A stretch of DNA of 37,877 bases from an uncultured Eubacteriales bacterium. GTDB lineage: Bacteria; Bacillota; Clostridia; Oscillospirales; Acutalibacteraceae. The stretch is taken from assembly GCA_900316025.1 (NCBI GenBank), contig ONBJ01000041.1, positions 1 through 37,877 of the forward strand, given 5' to 3'. A model generated the notes under the pieces. The model searched no databases. It saw only the letters and a program-made list of their open reading frames with translations, and had not been told where the DNA came from. This document shows positions 1 to 7,344 of the stretch, piece after piece. Every line of letters begins with the position of its first letter. The stretch's first letter is position 1. A program made the position numbers and the translations under genes.

Positions 1-2593
1 TTAAATCAGCTCCTCTTAAATCAGCTCCTCTTAAATCTGCATATATTAATTTTGCATTGCTTAAATAAGCACCATTTAAGTTAGCTACTTTTAAATTAGC
101 CCCTTCTAAATACGTATTTATTAAGTAGGCTCCCGTTAAACGAGCATCTATTAAATTTGCATTTAATAAAAGTGTAGTTGTTAACGTTGCTCCTGTTAAA
201 TCAGCCCCTCTTAAATCAGCCCCTCTCAAATCTAAACCCTTTAAATTTACATCTCTTAAAATTGCACTGCTTAAATCAGTCCCTCTTAAATTTACAAACC
301 TTAAATGTGAACCCCTTAAAGGTGTATTTTTTGAATATTCACTTTGTAAACATGCTCCAATTAAATTTGCTCCTTTCAAATTTGCTCCTCTTAAATCTGC
401 ATCTCTTAAATCTGTAGATTTTAAGTCTGCATCTCTTAAATCAGTTCCTCTTAAATCTACACCTGAACAATCAATTCTGTTTGATATTTTTCCGTTTATA
501 GCCATAAATTTATGATTAAATATAGCTTTGAACAAATATTTAATTATGTCGGAATTTTGATTTATATTATCAACATCGTTCCACCATTTTACATATTGTT
601 CGCCTGTTTGTGTAAGTACCGGTTCGTAGATATGCCTGTAAACTTGTGCCGCACAGGAAAGAATGTTGACAACAGCCTGAATATGCTTATCTTCATTCAG
701 GTTATCATACAATTTTCCGTTTGTAAGCATTTTTTCAAAGAAATGCGGCAATAAACGCATTTCTTTTTCCTGATATACAAAGCTATCGCTATTATCAACG
801 TCTTTTTCAGCACGCAGCAAAATAAATTTGCATACCATATCCTGTAAAGGTGCTTTTTTAAATTTAAGGAAAAACTTTATAATTTTATCTGTTTTATTCT
901 CTGGGGTATCACGCAGATTATAGATTGCATTGAGTTCACTGTAAATTTTCTCGCAAAGGAAAAAGTCACGTATATTGTTGTGATAAAACTCTACTGCACC
1001 GTCACCTGTTTCTTTCCAATAGTTGCACAGGGCATAACACTGCTCTATAAGATAATCCATATTTTTCAACTGTGTATTATCTCCAACAAGCTTATTTATA
1101 ATTTCTTTCAACTCACCTGACGAAACATAAAACTGATTATTGTTTGAAAGATACATATTATAGGCAATTTCTTCTGTAATTCTATAAAGAAGATTTTTTT
1201 TGCTGTATGCCCTATGTCTGTGCTTTCTGCCGAACATTTTATTATAATCTGTATCCAACAATTCATTATAAAATATTTGGTGATATAACTCCCAACTGTT
1301 TCTAGTCAGTTCTATATTTCTATTTATCTCCTTATTTGCTGCAAGCATATACAGTGTCATTGGTGTATCACATATAGCAGAATCTGTATCATCATTAATA
1401 TCAACGATATACTGTTGTATTTCATCATTTAAACTCTGCCCACAGTAATCAGGAGAGGTATAATGTGTTATCCATTCTTTCCTTTTTTCTTCATCAAAAT
1501 GCTGCAAAGTGATACGTTCATATGAAAGCTTTATTCCAATTTTTATGTAGTGAGGACGTGATGTTATAATATATTTATATCCTTTTAAATCGATTTCTTC
1601 GAGTTCTTCTATTAATTCATTATAATTGTTGATACCTTCAATCATACACAGTTCATCAAAGCCATCAAGTATCATTACAGCTTTTGGAAATCTACTTTCC
1701 ATATCTTCATAGGAATCAAGATTCATACGTTGTAAAATAGAATCTATCAGACTTTTTTCTGAACTTATTATTTTCTCCAAATCACGCAAACGAATAGTAA
1801 TGACGTGTATGTCTTTAAAAATATTTATTTTTGTTTCGTCATCATCTGATTTTAAGTTATTATAGTTAAGCCAGCTTACAAGCGTACTTTTTCCGCAGCC
1901 TGCATCGCCCTCTATGAATAAAAACTGTGTATCGCTGTTCAAAAAGCTGACAAGCTTATCTTCAAGGTCTGTTTGAGGTTCATCACTTTCGTATACTTTA
2001 TACTTAGGCATAACAAACAGATTGCAAAGATTTACTTTTCTGTCCTCTGGTTTCGTATGCAAAAATAAGGTTTTACTGAAACTGTCAGCATAGGCTTGGT
2101 TATCAGTACTGACTATTTTTAATTCATTTAAATCAATAACAAAATTCTCATAATACTTTATAAGCAAATTGGTATCTTCAAGTACCATATCTTGTATATC
2201 TTCCCAAAACCAAAATTCTATTTCAATATTACTTTCCAAATTATGTTCAATAATAATATCGTCACCCTTTTTATCTTTATCAATAGCGGTAGCAACTATA
2301 AAACGTGTGAACTGCCAACCTTTTTCTTGACAAAAATAGTCACAGGCTTTTTTAAAATCTCCATTAATATCATTTTTCAATGCTTTTATATCGTTGGTTG
2401 TATAATTTTTGCATTGTATTACTTCTTCAAATTTATCAATAGCGTAAATGTCTATTCCATGCTGGTTCTGACCTGTTCTTCCGTATAAATTGAACGTTTT
2501 GTCATATTTTTTATTTGCACAATCTTTGACCATTTGTTCAAATCTTTTCGGGTCTGTCATTTTAGGTAATTTATATCCCTGCCTTGCTGCCAC
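1..2593 (-). CDS. Mrr-like nuclease–NACHT NTPase–pentapeptide repeat protein (C-terminus beyond window), candidate anti-phage STAND protein
   Basis: Open on the minus strand from a GTG at 2593 (GGAG eight bases upstream; a second in-frame GTG at 2602, then an in-frame TGA) to the left edge, 864 codons with no stop. Residues 1-140 look like a PD-(D/E)xK nuclease of Mrr type: HGID with D48, then Q60-C-K62, followed by a Trp-rich EFWFWED segment. A NACHT/STAND NTPase follows, with Walker A GDAGCGKST at 229-237 and Walker B VMILDGFDEL at 306-315. After a helical region, about 32 pentapeptide repeats (A/D-x-L-R-G type) run from residue 705 to the edge. Known family: bacterial NACHT proteins defend against phage; nuclease-NACHT fusions are typical effector-sensor designs. 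Inference: the repeats or helical part sense the phage and the nuclease cuts DNA. The gene is visibly more AT-rich than its neighbours, suggesting acquisition. Domain calls are firm; defence function is inferred. Confidence 0.85.
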   Translation of the reverse strand, partial: MAARQGYKLPKMTDPKRFEQMVKDCANKKYDKTFNLYGRTGQNQHGIDIYAIDKFEEVIQCKNYTTNDIKALKNDINGDFKKACDYFCQEKGWQFTRFIVATAIDKDKKGDDIIIEHNLESNIEIEFWFWEDIQDMVLEDTNLLIKYYENFVIDLNELKIVSTDNQAYADSFSKTLFLHTKPEDRKVNLCNLFVMPKYKVYESDEPQTDLEDKLVSFLNSDTQFLFIEGDAGCGKSTLVSWLNYNNLKSDDDETKINIFKDIHVITIRLRDLEKIISSEKSLIDSILQRMNLDSYEDMESRFPKAVMILDGFDELCMIEGINNYNELIEELEEIDLKGYKYIITSRPHYIKIGIKLSYERITLQHFDEEKRKEWITHYTSPDYCGQSLNDEIQQYIVDINDDTDSAICDTPMTLYMLAANKEINRNIELTRNSWELYHQIFYNELLDTDYNKMFGRKHRHRAYSKKNLLYRITEEIAYNMYLSNNNQFYVSSGELKEIINKLVGDNTQLKNMDYLIEQCYALCNYWKETGDGAVEFYHNNIRDFFLCEKIYSELNAIYNLRDTPENKTDKIIKFFLKFKKAPLQDMVCKFILLRAEKDVDNSDSFVYQEKEMRLLPHFFEKMLTNGKLYDNLNEDKHIQAVVNILSCAAQVYRHIYEPVLTQTGEQYVKWWNDVDNINQNSDIIKYLFKAIFNHKFMAINGKISNRIDCSGVDLRGTDLRDADLKSTDLRDADLRGANLKGANLIGACLQSEYSKNTPLRGSHLRFVNLRGTDLSSAILRDVNLKGLDLRGADLRGADLTGATLTTTLLLNANLIDARLTGAYLINTYLEGANLKVANLNGAYLSNAKLIYADLRGADLRGADL

Positions 2594-2622
2594 TTCAATC
2601 ACTCCGTTTCAACGTTTTCTTC

Positions 2623-2628
2623 ATTATA
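2623..2628 (-). promoter_or_regulatory. Candidate -10 box for the NACHT gene
   Basis: A perfect TATAAT on the minus strand lies 29 bases upstream of the GTG start at 2593. The -35 region is only a T-rich stretch without a clear TTGACA match, so the promoter may be weak or need an activator. Confidence 0.4.
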
Positions 2629-2742
2629 CCATAAACTTCAACAAAAAAATACATTTTTTGAAATTTATTTTGCACAAAACGATTTACAATGCGGCTTTAT
2701 AAAACAGTCTGCTGACGTACATATCACAACCATATAATACAG

Positions 2743-2790
2743 CACCGCACAAGGATATTGCCACAGATGTTGTGTTATCCTTGTGCGGTG
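2743..2790 (-). terminator. Long hairpin 3' of the GTPase-NYN gene
   Basis: Perfect 15-bp inverted repeat (2743-2757 with 2776-2790, arms CACCGCACAAGGATA and its complement) separated by 18 bases. It begins 15 bases after the stop of the minus-strand GTPase gene and separates it from the NACHT gene. No clear U-tract follows, so it could be a terminator without a strong tail, or a 3' stability hairpin. Confidence 0.5.
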
Positions 2791-2804
2791 TGCATATACT
2801 CACA

Positions 2805-5417
2805 TCATATTGTTTTTTCTATAATAGACCGTATTTCCTGCTCAACCTGCTTTACTTCATCTCTGAATGAGTTTGACGAAACCCTCAATGCACCGTTGCC
2901 CATTATAATAATCTGCTCCATACCGTCACCGTCAGAAGTAACTACCCTTACCTTATTGTCCCTTGCTATGGAATGCGTAACCTTTTCTATGTACATATCG
3001 GCTGTTTCAGCTTCCTTTGTGTAGACAACGCTTATATTGTTTGCCTTTTCGATTTCCCTGTGCTGTCCTTTTACCCTGTAAGCGTCAAAAACAAGTATGA
3101 CCTCACATTTCTTATATCCCTGATAGTTGCACAGAACATTTATAAGCGTATTTCGGGCAGTATCCAGACTGTCGGAAGCAATTTTTTTTAGGTTGTCCCA
3201 CGAAAATATGACATTATAGCCGTCCACAAGAAGATACTCTTTTCCTGAGTAGGTTTTTGTTTTCTTTCTTTTATATACTTCATCGGAAGCTGATTTTTCC
3301 TTTTTTATTTCATCTTTTGCCGAACTGAATGCGGTACGTTTATCTTTTTTGATTGCACCGTAGGTTTTTTCAAAGATTGCCATAAGCTCCTTGTCATCGG
3401 CAAAAATATCGAATGAAGAACGTGAGCTTCTTACAGATGGAATATATGACGGAGCGTCATTTTCGGTATGTTTTTTTTCATCATTAAGTGATGAGGGAAG
3501 GTGCATATGATTTGGAACATCGTTCCATTTTACTTTATAGCCTGCACCGTGTGAGCAGAATATAGAGTCGGCAGGATTTTCCGTATCACCATCGCATACA
3601 TAGCCGATACTGGCGATAACCTCGTCTGTATTGTGGCAAGGCTCATATCCTTTAAGGGATAATGCAAGCTTTCCTTTGCCGTGTGTATACTGATTTACGT
3701 CATTGATGTAGCTGTTTATACATACGGCAGGAGCTGTTCCCATGAGAACGGAAGTTTCGCCGTTGTTCTGAGGATTGTCAAAGCTGCCGTACATACGCTG
3801 AATATCCGACATAGCACGGCCTGTATTTTCAACAGGGACTTCGAGAGTAAATTCATACACAGGTTCAAGCAGTACGCTTTCAGCCTGCATAAGACCCTGT
3901 CTTACGGCACGGTATGCCGCCTGTCTGAAATCTCCGCCCTCCGTATGCTTCAAATGAGCCTTGCCTGAGGTCAGAATTATGTTTACGTCTGTAAGCGGTG
4001 AGCCTGTAAGCACTCCGATATGTGTTTTTTCGGAAAGCTGGGAAATAATAAGTCTTTGCCAGTTTTTGTCAAGAGTATCTTCTTTGCAGACAGAGGTTAC
4101 GGAAATTCCGCTGTCCCTTCGTGCAGGCTCGAGTATGAGGTGTACTTCTGCGTAATGTCTGAGCGGCTCAAAATGTCCGATACCCTCGACTTTGTTTTTT
4201 ATGGTTTCCTTGTATACTATGCTTCCGCTGCCGAAAGTGACATTGAAGCCAAATCGCTGATATATAATGCTTTTCAGTACTTCAAGCTGAATTTCTCCCA
4301 TAACGTTAATCTGAATTTCGGAAAGACGGTTATTCCATACAACGTTAAGCTGAGGGTCTTCATCTTCAAGAATTTTAAGCTTTTTAAGTGCGGTATGAGC
4401 ATCTGTACCTGACGGAAGATTTACGCTGTAGGTAAGAACAGGTTCTAATAAAGGAAGAAAGGAATTTTGTTCTTCGCCAAGTCCGTCGCCAGAATGAGCA
4501 AAGGTTATGCCTGTAACCGCACAGACTGTTCCTGCCCTTGCTGATTCTACAGAAATATATTTTTCGCCCGAATATATTCTTATCTGATTTACTTTTTCAG
4601 AATTTGTATTTTTAGGAGAGTTTATAATATCTCTTACATTAAGTCTGCCGCCTGTTACTTTGATGAAAGTAAGACGGTTTCCCTGCTTGTCCTCGCTTAT
4701 TTTGAAAACCTTAGCTCCGAAATTATTTTTATATACGGGTGTTTCGGAATACGTGCATATGGTATCGAGCAAATCGGTTACGCCCTCCAGCTTCAGGGCA
4801 GAACCGAACAGACACGGAAATATTTTCCGTGCCGTTACTGCACGTGCAATACTGTCAATATCAAGCTTTCCTTTATCGTAGTACTGCTCCAGCAGTACTT
4901 CATCGCACAGTGCTGCCGCTTCGTAAAAGTCATCATTTGTATTTTCGGCTTTAAATTCAACACAGTTTTCGCCTAGTCTGTTTTTCAGTTCGAATATTAT
5001 TTTTTCCTTATACGCACCGTCCATATCCATTTTGTTTACATATATGAATACAGGCACATTGTATCTTTTCAGAAGCCGCCATAGTGTACAGGTATGGCTC
5101 TGAACTCCGTCCGTTCCGCTTATTACAAGTATTGCATAGTCAAGAATTTGCAGAACTCTTTCTGTTTCGCAGGAAAAATCAACGTGTCCCGGGGTATCGA
5201 GCAAGGTTATTTCGGTATCCCTGTATTTCATCACAGCCTGTTTTGAGAATATGGTAATGCCTCGGCTGCGTTCAAGCTCAAAGTTATCAAGAAATGAATT
5301 TTTGTGGTCAACTCTTCCAAGCTTGTTTATGTTGCCTGAGCAGTACATCAGTGCTTCGGAAAGAGTAGTTTTTCCCGAGTCAACGTGTGCCAGAATACCT
5401 ATTGAAAGTTTTTTCAT
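2805..5417 (-). CDS. Tet(M)-like ribosomal-protection GTPase fused to a YacP/Rae1-type NYN endoribonuclease
   Basis: 870 residues, against about 640 for Tet(M)/Tet(O). The N-terminal G domain has G1 AHVDSGKTT (10-18), RGITI (52-56), DTPGH (74-78) and NKMD (128-131); its start is closer to Tet(M) (GVLAHVDAGKTT) than to EF-G. EF-G-like domains II-V follow to about residue 640. After a charged linker (about 640-726), residues 727-870 form a complete NYN/YacP domain: VDGYN (D732), VFDAY (D778), ADMYI (D807) and TSDGDG (D829, D831), the acidic residues expected of a PIN/NYN nuclease. Known families: Tet(M) proteins remove tetracycline from the ribosome; B. subtilis Rae1 (YacP) cleaves mRNA in the ribosomal A site. 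Inference: one protein that enters the A site and cuts mRNA there. It could be a housekeeping rescue factor, a stress or defence factor, or a resistance protein. ATG at 5417 is the only plausible start; its SD (GGAT) is weak. Confidence 0.85.
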   Translation of the reverse strand: MKKLSIGILAHVDSGKTTLSEALMYCSGNINKLGRVDHKNSFLDNFELERSRGITIFSKQAVMKYRDTEITLLDTPGHVDFSCETERVLQILDYAILVISGTDGVQSHTCTLWRLLKRYNVPVFIYVNKMDMDGAYKEKIIFELKNRLGENCVEFKAENTNDDFYEAAALCDEVLLEQYYDKGKLDIDSIARAVTARKIFPCLFGSALKLEGVTDLLDTICTYSETPVYKNNFGAKVFKISEDKQGNRLTFIKVTGGRLNVRDIINSPKNTNSEKVNQIRIYSGEKYISVESARAGTVCAVTGITFAHSGDGLGEEQNSFLPLLEPVLTYSVNLPSGTDAHTALKKLKILEDEDPQLNVVWNNRLSEIQINVMGEIQLEVLKSIIYQRFGFNVTFGSGSIVYKETIKNKVEGIGHFEPLRHYAEVHLILEPARRDSGISVTSVCKEDTLDKNWQRLIISQLSEKTHIGVLTGSPLTDVNIILTSGKAHLKHTEGGDFRQAAYRAVRQGLMQAESVLLEPVYEFTLEVPVENTGRAMSDIQRMYGSFDNPQNNGETSVLMGTAPAVCINSYINDVNQYTHGKGKLALSLKGYEPCHNTDEVIASIGYVCDGDTENPADSIFCSHGAGYKVKWNDVPNHMHLPSSLNDEKKHTENDAPSYIPSVRSSRSSFDIFADDKELMAIFEKTYGAIKKDKRTAFSSAKDEIKKEKSASDEVYKRKKTKTYSGKEYLLVDGYNVIFSWDNLKKIASDSLDTARNTLINVLCNYQGYKKCEVILVFDAYRVKGQHREIEKANNISVVYTKEAETADMYIEKVTHSIARDNKVRVVTSDGDGMEQIIIMGNGALRVSSNSFRDEVKQVEQEIRSIIEKTI

Positions 5418-5444
5418 AATCCATCACATTCCGTGTTAGTATAG

Positions 5445-5551
5445 TTAAAGGGTTTCACCCTTTAAAATCCTGACCAAAGGCTCTGCCTTTGGAAACCGCA
5501 AGGGCTCTGCCCTTGACCCTCAAGCCTTTGAAAAGGCTTGACCTAAACTTT
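5445..5551 (-). repeat. Multi-hairpin intergenic repeat, copy R1
   Basis: Four compact hairpins in a row: 5445-5465 (9 bp), 5474-5492 (8 bp), 5499-5515 (7 bp) and 5521-5540 (8 bp), mostly with three-base loops (AGA or GAA on the minus strand). In minus orientation it starts with AAAGTTTA, 26 bases after the CpXC gene stop, and contains the GGATTTTAAAGGG spacer common to all four copies (R1-R4). Confidence 0.8.
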
Positions 5552-5576
5552 ATGGATTTTGCTTAACAGCAGACTT

Positions 5577-6251
5577 CTACATTGTATCAAAGCCGTACCG
5601 CTGGTATCTGAACAGTATATTGTCTGCCCACGCTCTGTCTATTTTTATAAAGCCTTTCATAGAACGTTCTTTTTTTCCAAGACGGCTGACTATATTCCAG
5701 GATTTTTTATAGACATCGAGCTTTGTTGTCTGAGTAAAGGGTTCTTTTTCAGCTCCGAGAAAAAACGTAAATCCGATTATATTGTCCTCCTTGTTGTAAA
5801 CGGAGAAATATCCTTCGCTTGCGTCCATATTTTTTTTCTTATGCACAGCTCCGGCAACAGCGGATTTTGTAAGCTCTACTGCCATATCGTCAAGCTCAGC
5901 CTCAAATATTATTATTTTCTCACGGAATTCATTGAATGTAGGAACTATTCTTTTGGTTATCTTCGGCATATTTTCAAATTCTATTTCAACGGCTCTGTCT
6001 GTAATCTGTCCTTTTTCTATACCGGGTATGAAATAGACCATAAATTTATTTTTTACGTCATTATAAAGACACGGATAGTATAGTCTTGCTCTGTATTCGC
6101 AGTACGGACAGTAAAAATCAAAAAGCTGTCCTGAAAGTATCTTATCTCTCAGATTTACGTCCTCCTGAGCGTTTATGCTTTTATAGACGTGTATATGGTT
6201 CTTTGAAGCACACTGCGGACAGTGAAGCTGCTTTATATCAATCAATGCCAT
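5577..6251 (-). CDS. CpXC-domain protein downstream of lexA
   Basis: 224 residues from ATG 6251, chosen because GGAGGTG lies five bases upstream; a longer reading from 6344 overlaps lexA and lacks a ribosome binding site. The N-terminus carries two CxxC pairs (HCPQC near residue 10 and YCPYC near residue 40), the pattern of the CpXC family, a probable zinc-binding domain of unknown function in Firmicutes. The C-terminal part (about 130-224) is rich in aromatic and charged residues and has no recognised motif. The start lies 47 bases after the lexA stop in the same direction, so the two are probably co-transcribed and the protein would be under LexA control. Function unknown. Confidence 0.75.
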   Translation of the reverse strand: MALIDIKQLHCPQCASKNHIHVYKSINAQEDVNLRDKILSGQLFDFYCPYCEYRARLYYPCLYNDVKNKFMVYFIPGIEKGQITDRAVEIEFENMPKITKRIVPTFNEFREKIIIFEAELDDMAVELTKSAVAGAVHKKKNMDASEGYFSVYNKEDNIIGFTFFLGAEKEPFTQTTKLDVYKKSWNIVSRLGKKERSMKGFIKIDRAWADNILFRYQRYGFDTM

Positions 6252-6298
6252 TTCATCACCTCCGTTGCCGAATACTAAGATACTTGAAAAGAAGGACT

Positions 6299-6883
6299 TC
6301 AGTAATATCTCACAACGGATATAACACGTCCGAGTATTGAGCATTCATCTGTTATTATAGGCTGGAATGCGTCATTTTCGGGCTGAAGCCGTATGCGGCC
6401 GTTTTCGTTATAAAATCTTTTTACGGTTGCCTCGTTGTCTATCATAGCAACTACAATCTGACCGTTTTCTGCTGTCGGTGTCTTGTGAACCACAACAATG
6501 TCATTATCCAGAATGCCTGCGTTTATCATACTTTCCCCGACAACTCTGAGTGCAAACAGTTCCCTGCCCCTGCGTATACGCTCGTTTATAGGTATGTAGC
6601 ATTCCACGTCCTCTATTGCAAGTATGGGAACTCCTGCCGTAACCCTTCCGAGAACGGGAATAAGTGATGTGTTGTCATCTGTAAGTCTTATGGAACGGTT
6701 TGAACCCTGATTACGTACAATAAGACCCTTTTCCTCCAGTGTTTTGAGGTGACTGTGTACTGTAGCCGTGGATTTGAGATTGGTAGCTGCACAAATCTCC
6801 CTCACAGAAGGTGAAATACCCTCCTGTATGGAATTGCGGATAAAATCAAGAATTTTCTGCTGACTTTTTGAAAGCTCTGCCAT
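6299..6883 (-). CDS. lexA: LexA repressor (SOS regulator)
   Basis: 194 residues, usual family length. The N-terminal winged helix-turn-helix (SPSVREICAATNL at 24-36 and following helices) binds DNA. The C-terminal S24 autoprotease has its cleavage bond at A83-G84 (VTAGV), nucleophile S118 in GESM and general base K155 in EATVKRF. LexA represses SOS genes and cleaves itself when RecA filaments form on damaged DNA. ATG at 6883 is preceded by AGGGAG. The upstream promoter has an overlapping LexA-like palindrome, consistent with autoregulation. The CpXC gene follows in the same transcript. Confidence 0.97.
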   Translation of the reverse strand: MAELSKSQQKILDFIRNSIQEGISPSVREICAATNLKSTATVHSHLKTLEEKGLIVRNQGSNRSIRLTDDNTSLIPVLGRVTAGVPILAIEDVECYIPINERIRRGRELFALRVVGESMINAGILDNDIVVVHKTPTAENGQIVVAMIDNEATVKRFYNENGRIRLQPENDAFQPIITDECSILGRVISVVRYY

Positions 6884-6910
6884 ATTTTACACTCCCTTCA
6901 GTTTGAGTAT

Positions 6911-6939
6911 ATTATAACATATTTTGAAGTGAACGTCAA
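6911..6939 (-). promoter_or_regulatory. lexA promoter
   Basis: Minus strand TTGACG (6934-6939), 17-base spacer, TATAAT (6911-6916), 28 bases upstream of the lexA start: a near-consensus sigma-A promoter. Confidence 0.85.
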
Positions 6940-6949
6940 ACATTTGTTT
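6938..6949. promoter_or_regulatory. Probable LexA operator (SOS box)
   Basis: AAACATTTGTTT resembles the Firmicutes LexA box core GAAC-N4-GTTC with an A/T change at each outer position. It overlaps the -35 hexamer of the lexA promoter, the expected place for autorepression. Confidence 0.6.
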
Positions 6950-7029
6950 TAAATTTTATTGTGCAAATATTTACAGATTATGACATATTATTCACATTAG
7001 CTTTTACAAAACTTAAATAATTATTCATA

Positions 7030-7197
7030 TGAGGTTCACAAGTAAAGCTTATTATCTAGGCATACTCAATGACGGAGCCGCACCGTCAGAGTATGTTAAA
7101 TGTTCTACCCTCCTCAAAAAATATACCCCTCAAAACTTTAAACAAAGAACAGAGAAGCACTACGGACAACCGCAATATCCGTGGTGCTTTTTCTTTC
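7030..7197 (+). ncRNA. Candidate small regulatory RNA, about 165 nt
   Basis: No convincing ORF lies between lexA and yfhO. A 13-bp hairpin with a two-base bulge (7061-7075 with 7083-7095, loop AGCCGCA) is followed by a single-stranded pyrimidine stretch containing CCCTCCTC (7108-7115) and ACCCCTC (7125-7131). An intrinsic terminator ends it at 7156-7197. C-rich unpaired patches complementary to Shine-Dalgarno sequences are typical of Firmicutes regulatory sRNAs. The 5' end is uncertain; a weak TTTACA box near 7013 could be its -35. It matches no riboswitch or 6S class I recognise. Confidence 0.45.
7156..7197 (+). terminator. Intrinsic terminator of the candidate sRNA
   Basis: Stem 7156-7166 with 7078-style complement at 7178-7188 (11 bp, one wobble pair), loop 7167-7177, then a T-rich tail TTTTTCTTTC. 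Well formed on the plus strand. Confidence 0.75.
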
Positions 7198-7266
7198 GGG
7201 TGAATACATAAATTATAATTTTTACCGTATAAAAGCAAAAAAATTGTTAAGTTACAATGTTGTTTA

Positions 7267-7295
7267 TTTACTGGATACTCATAATGTGCTAAAAT
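7267..7295 (+). promoter_or_regulatory. Probable promoter of the yfhO-like gene
   Basis: TTTACT (7267-7272), 17-base spacer, TAAAAT (7290-7295) preceded by TGC, an extended -10. It lies about 50 bases before the start at 7345. Confidence 0.55.
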
Positions 7296-7344
7296 GAACT
7301 GTATTGTATTTTTTATGAAATATTATAGAGAGGACTGATACACT

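Noticed and set aside
178-417. Plus-strand ORF rich in Leu and Asn
   Set aside because: Antisense of the pentapeptide repeats of the minus-strand NACHT gene; its periodicity is a reflection of that repeat.
2805-5417. Straightforward acquired tetracycline resistance gene
   Set aside because: The complete NYN nuclease domain and extra length are not found in classic Tet(M)/(O)/(W) proteins; resistance cannot be assumed.
5559-6083. Plus-strand ORF of 174 residues
   Set aside because: Antisense of the CpXC gene, with no ribosome site and a biased composition.
7029-7211. 60-residue ORF in the lexA-yfhO gap
   Set aside because: No ribosome site and it runs through the hairpin and terminator; better explained as a non-coding RNA.
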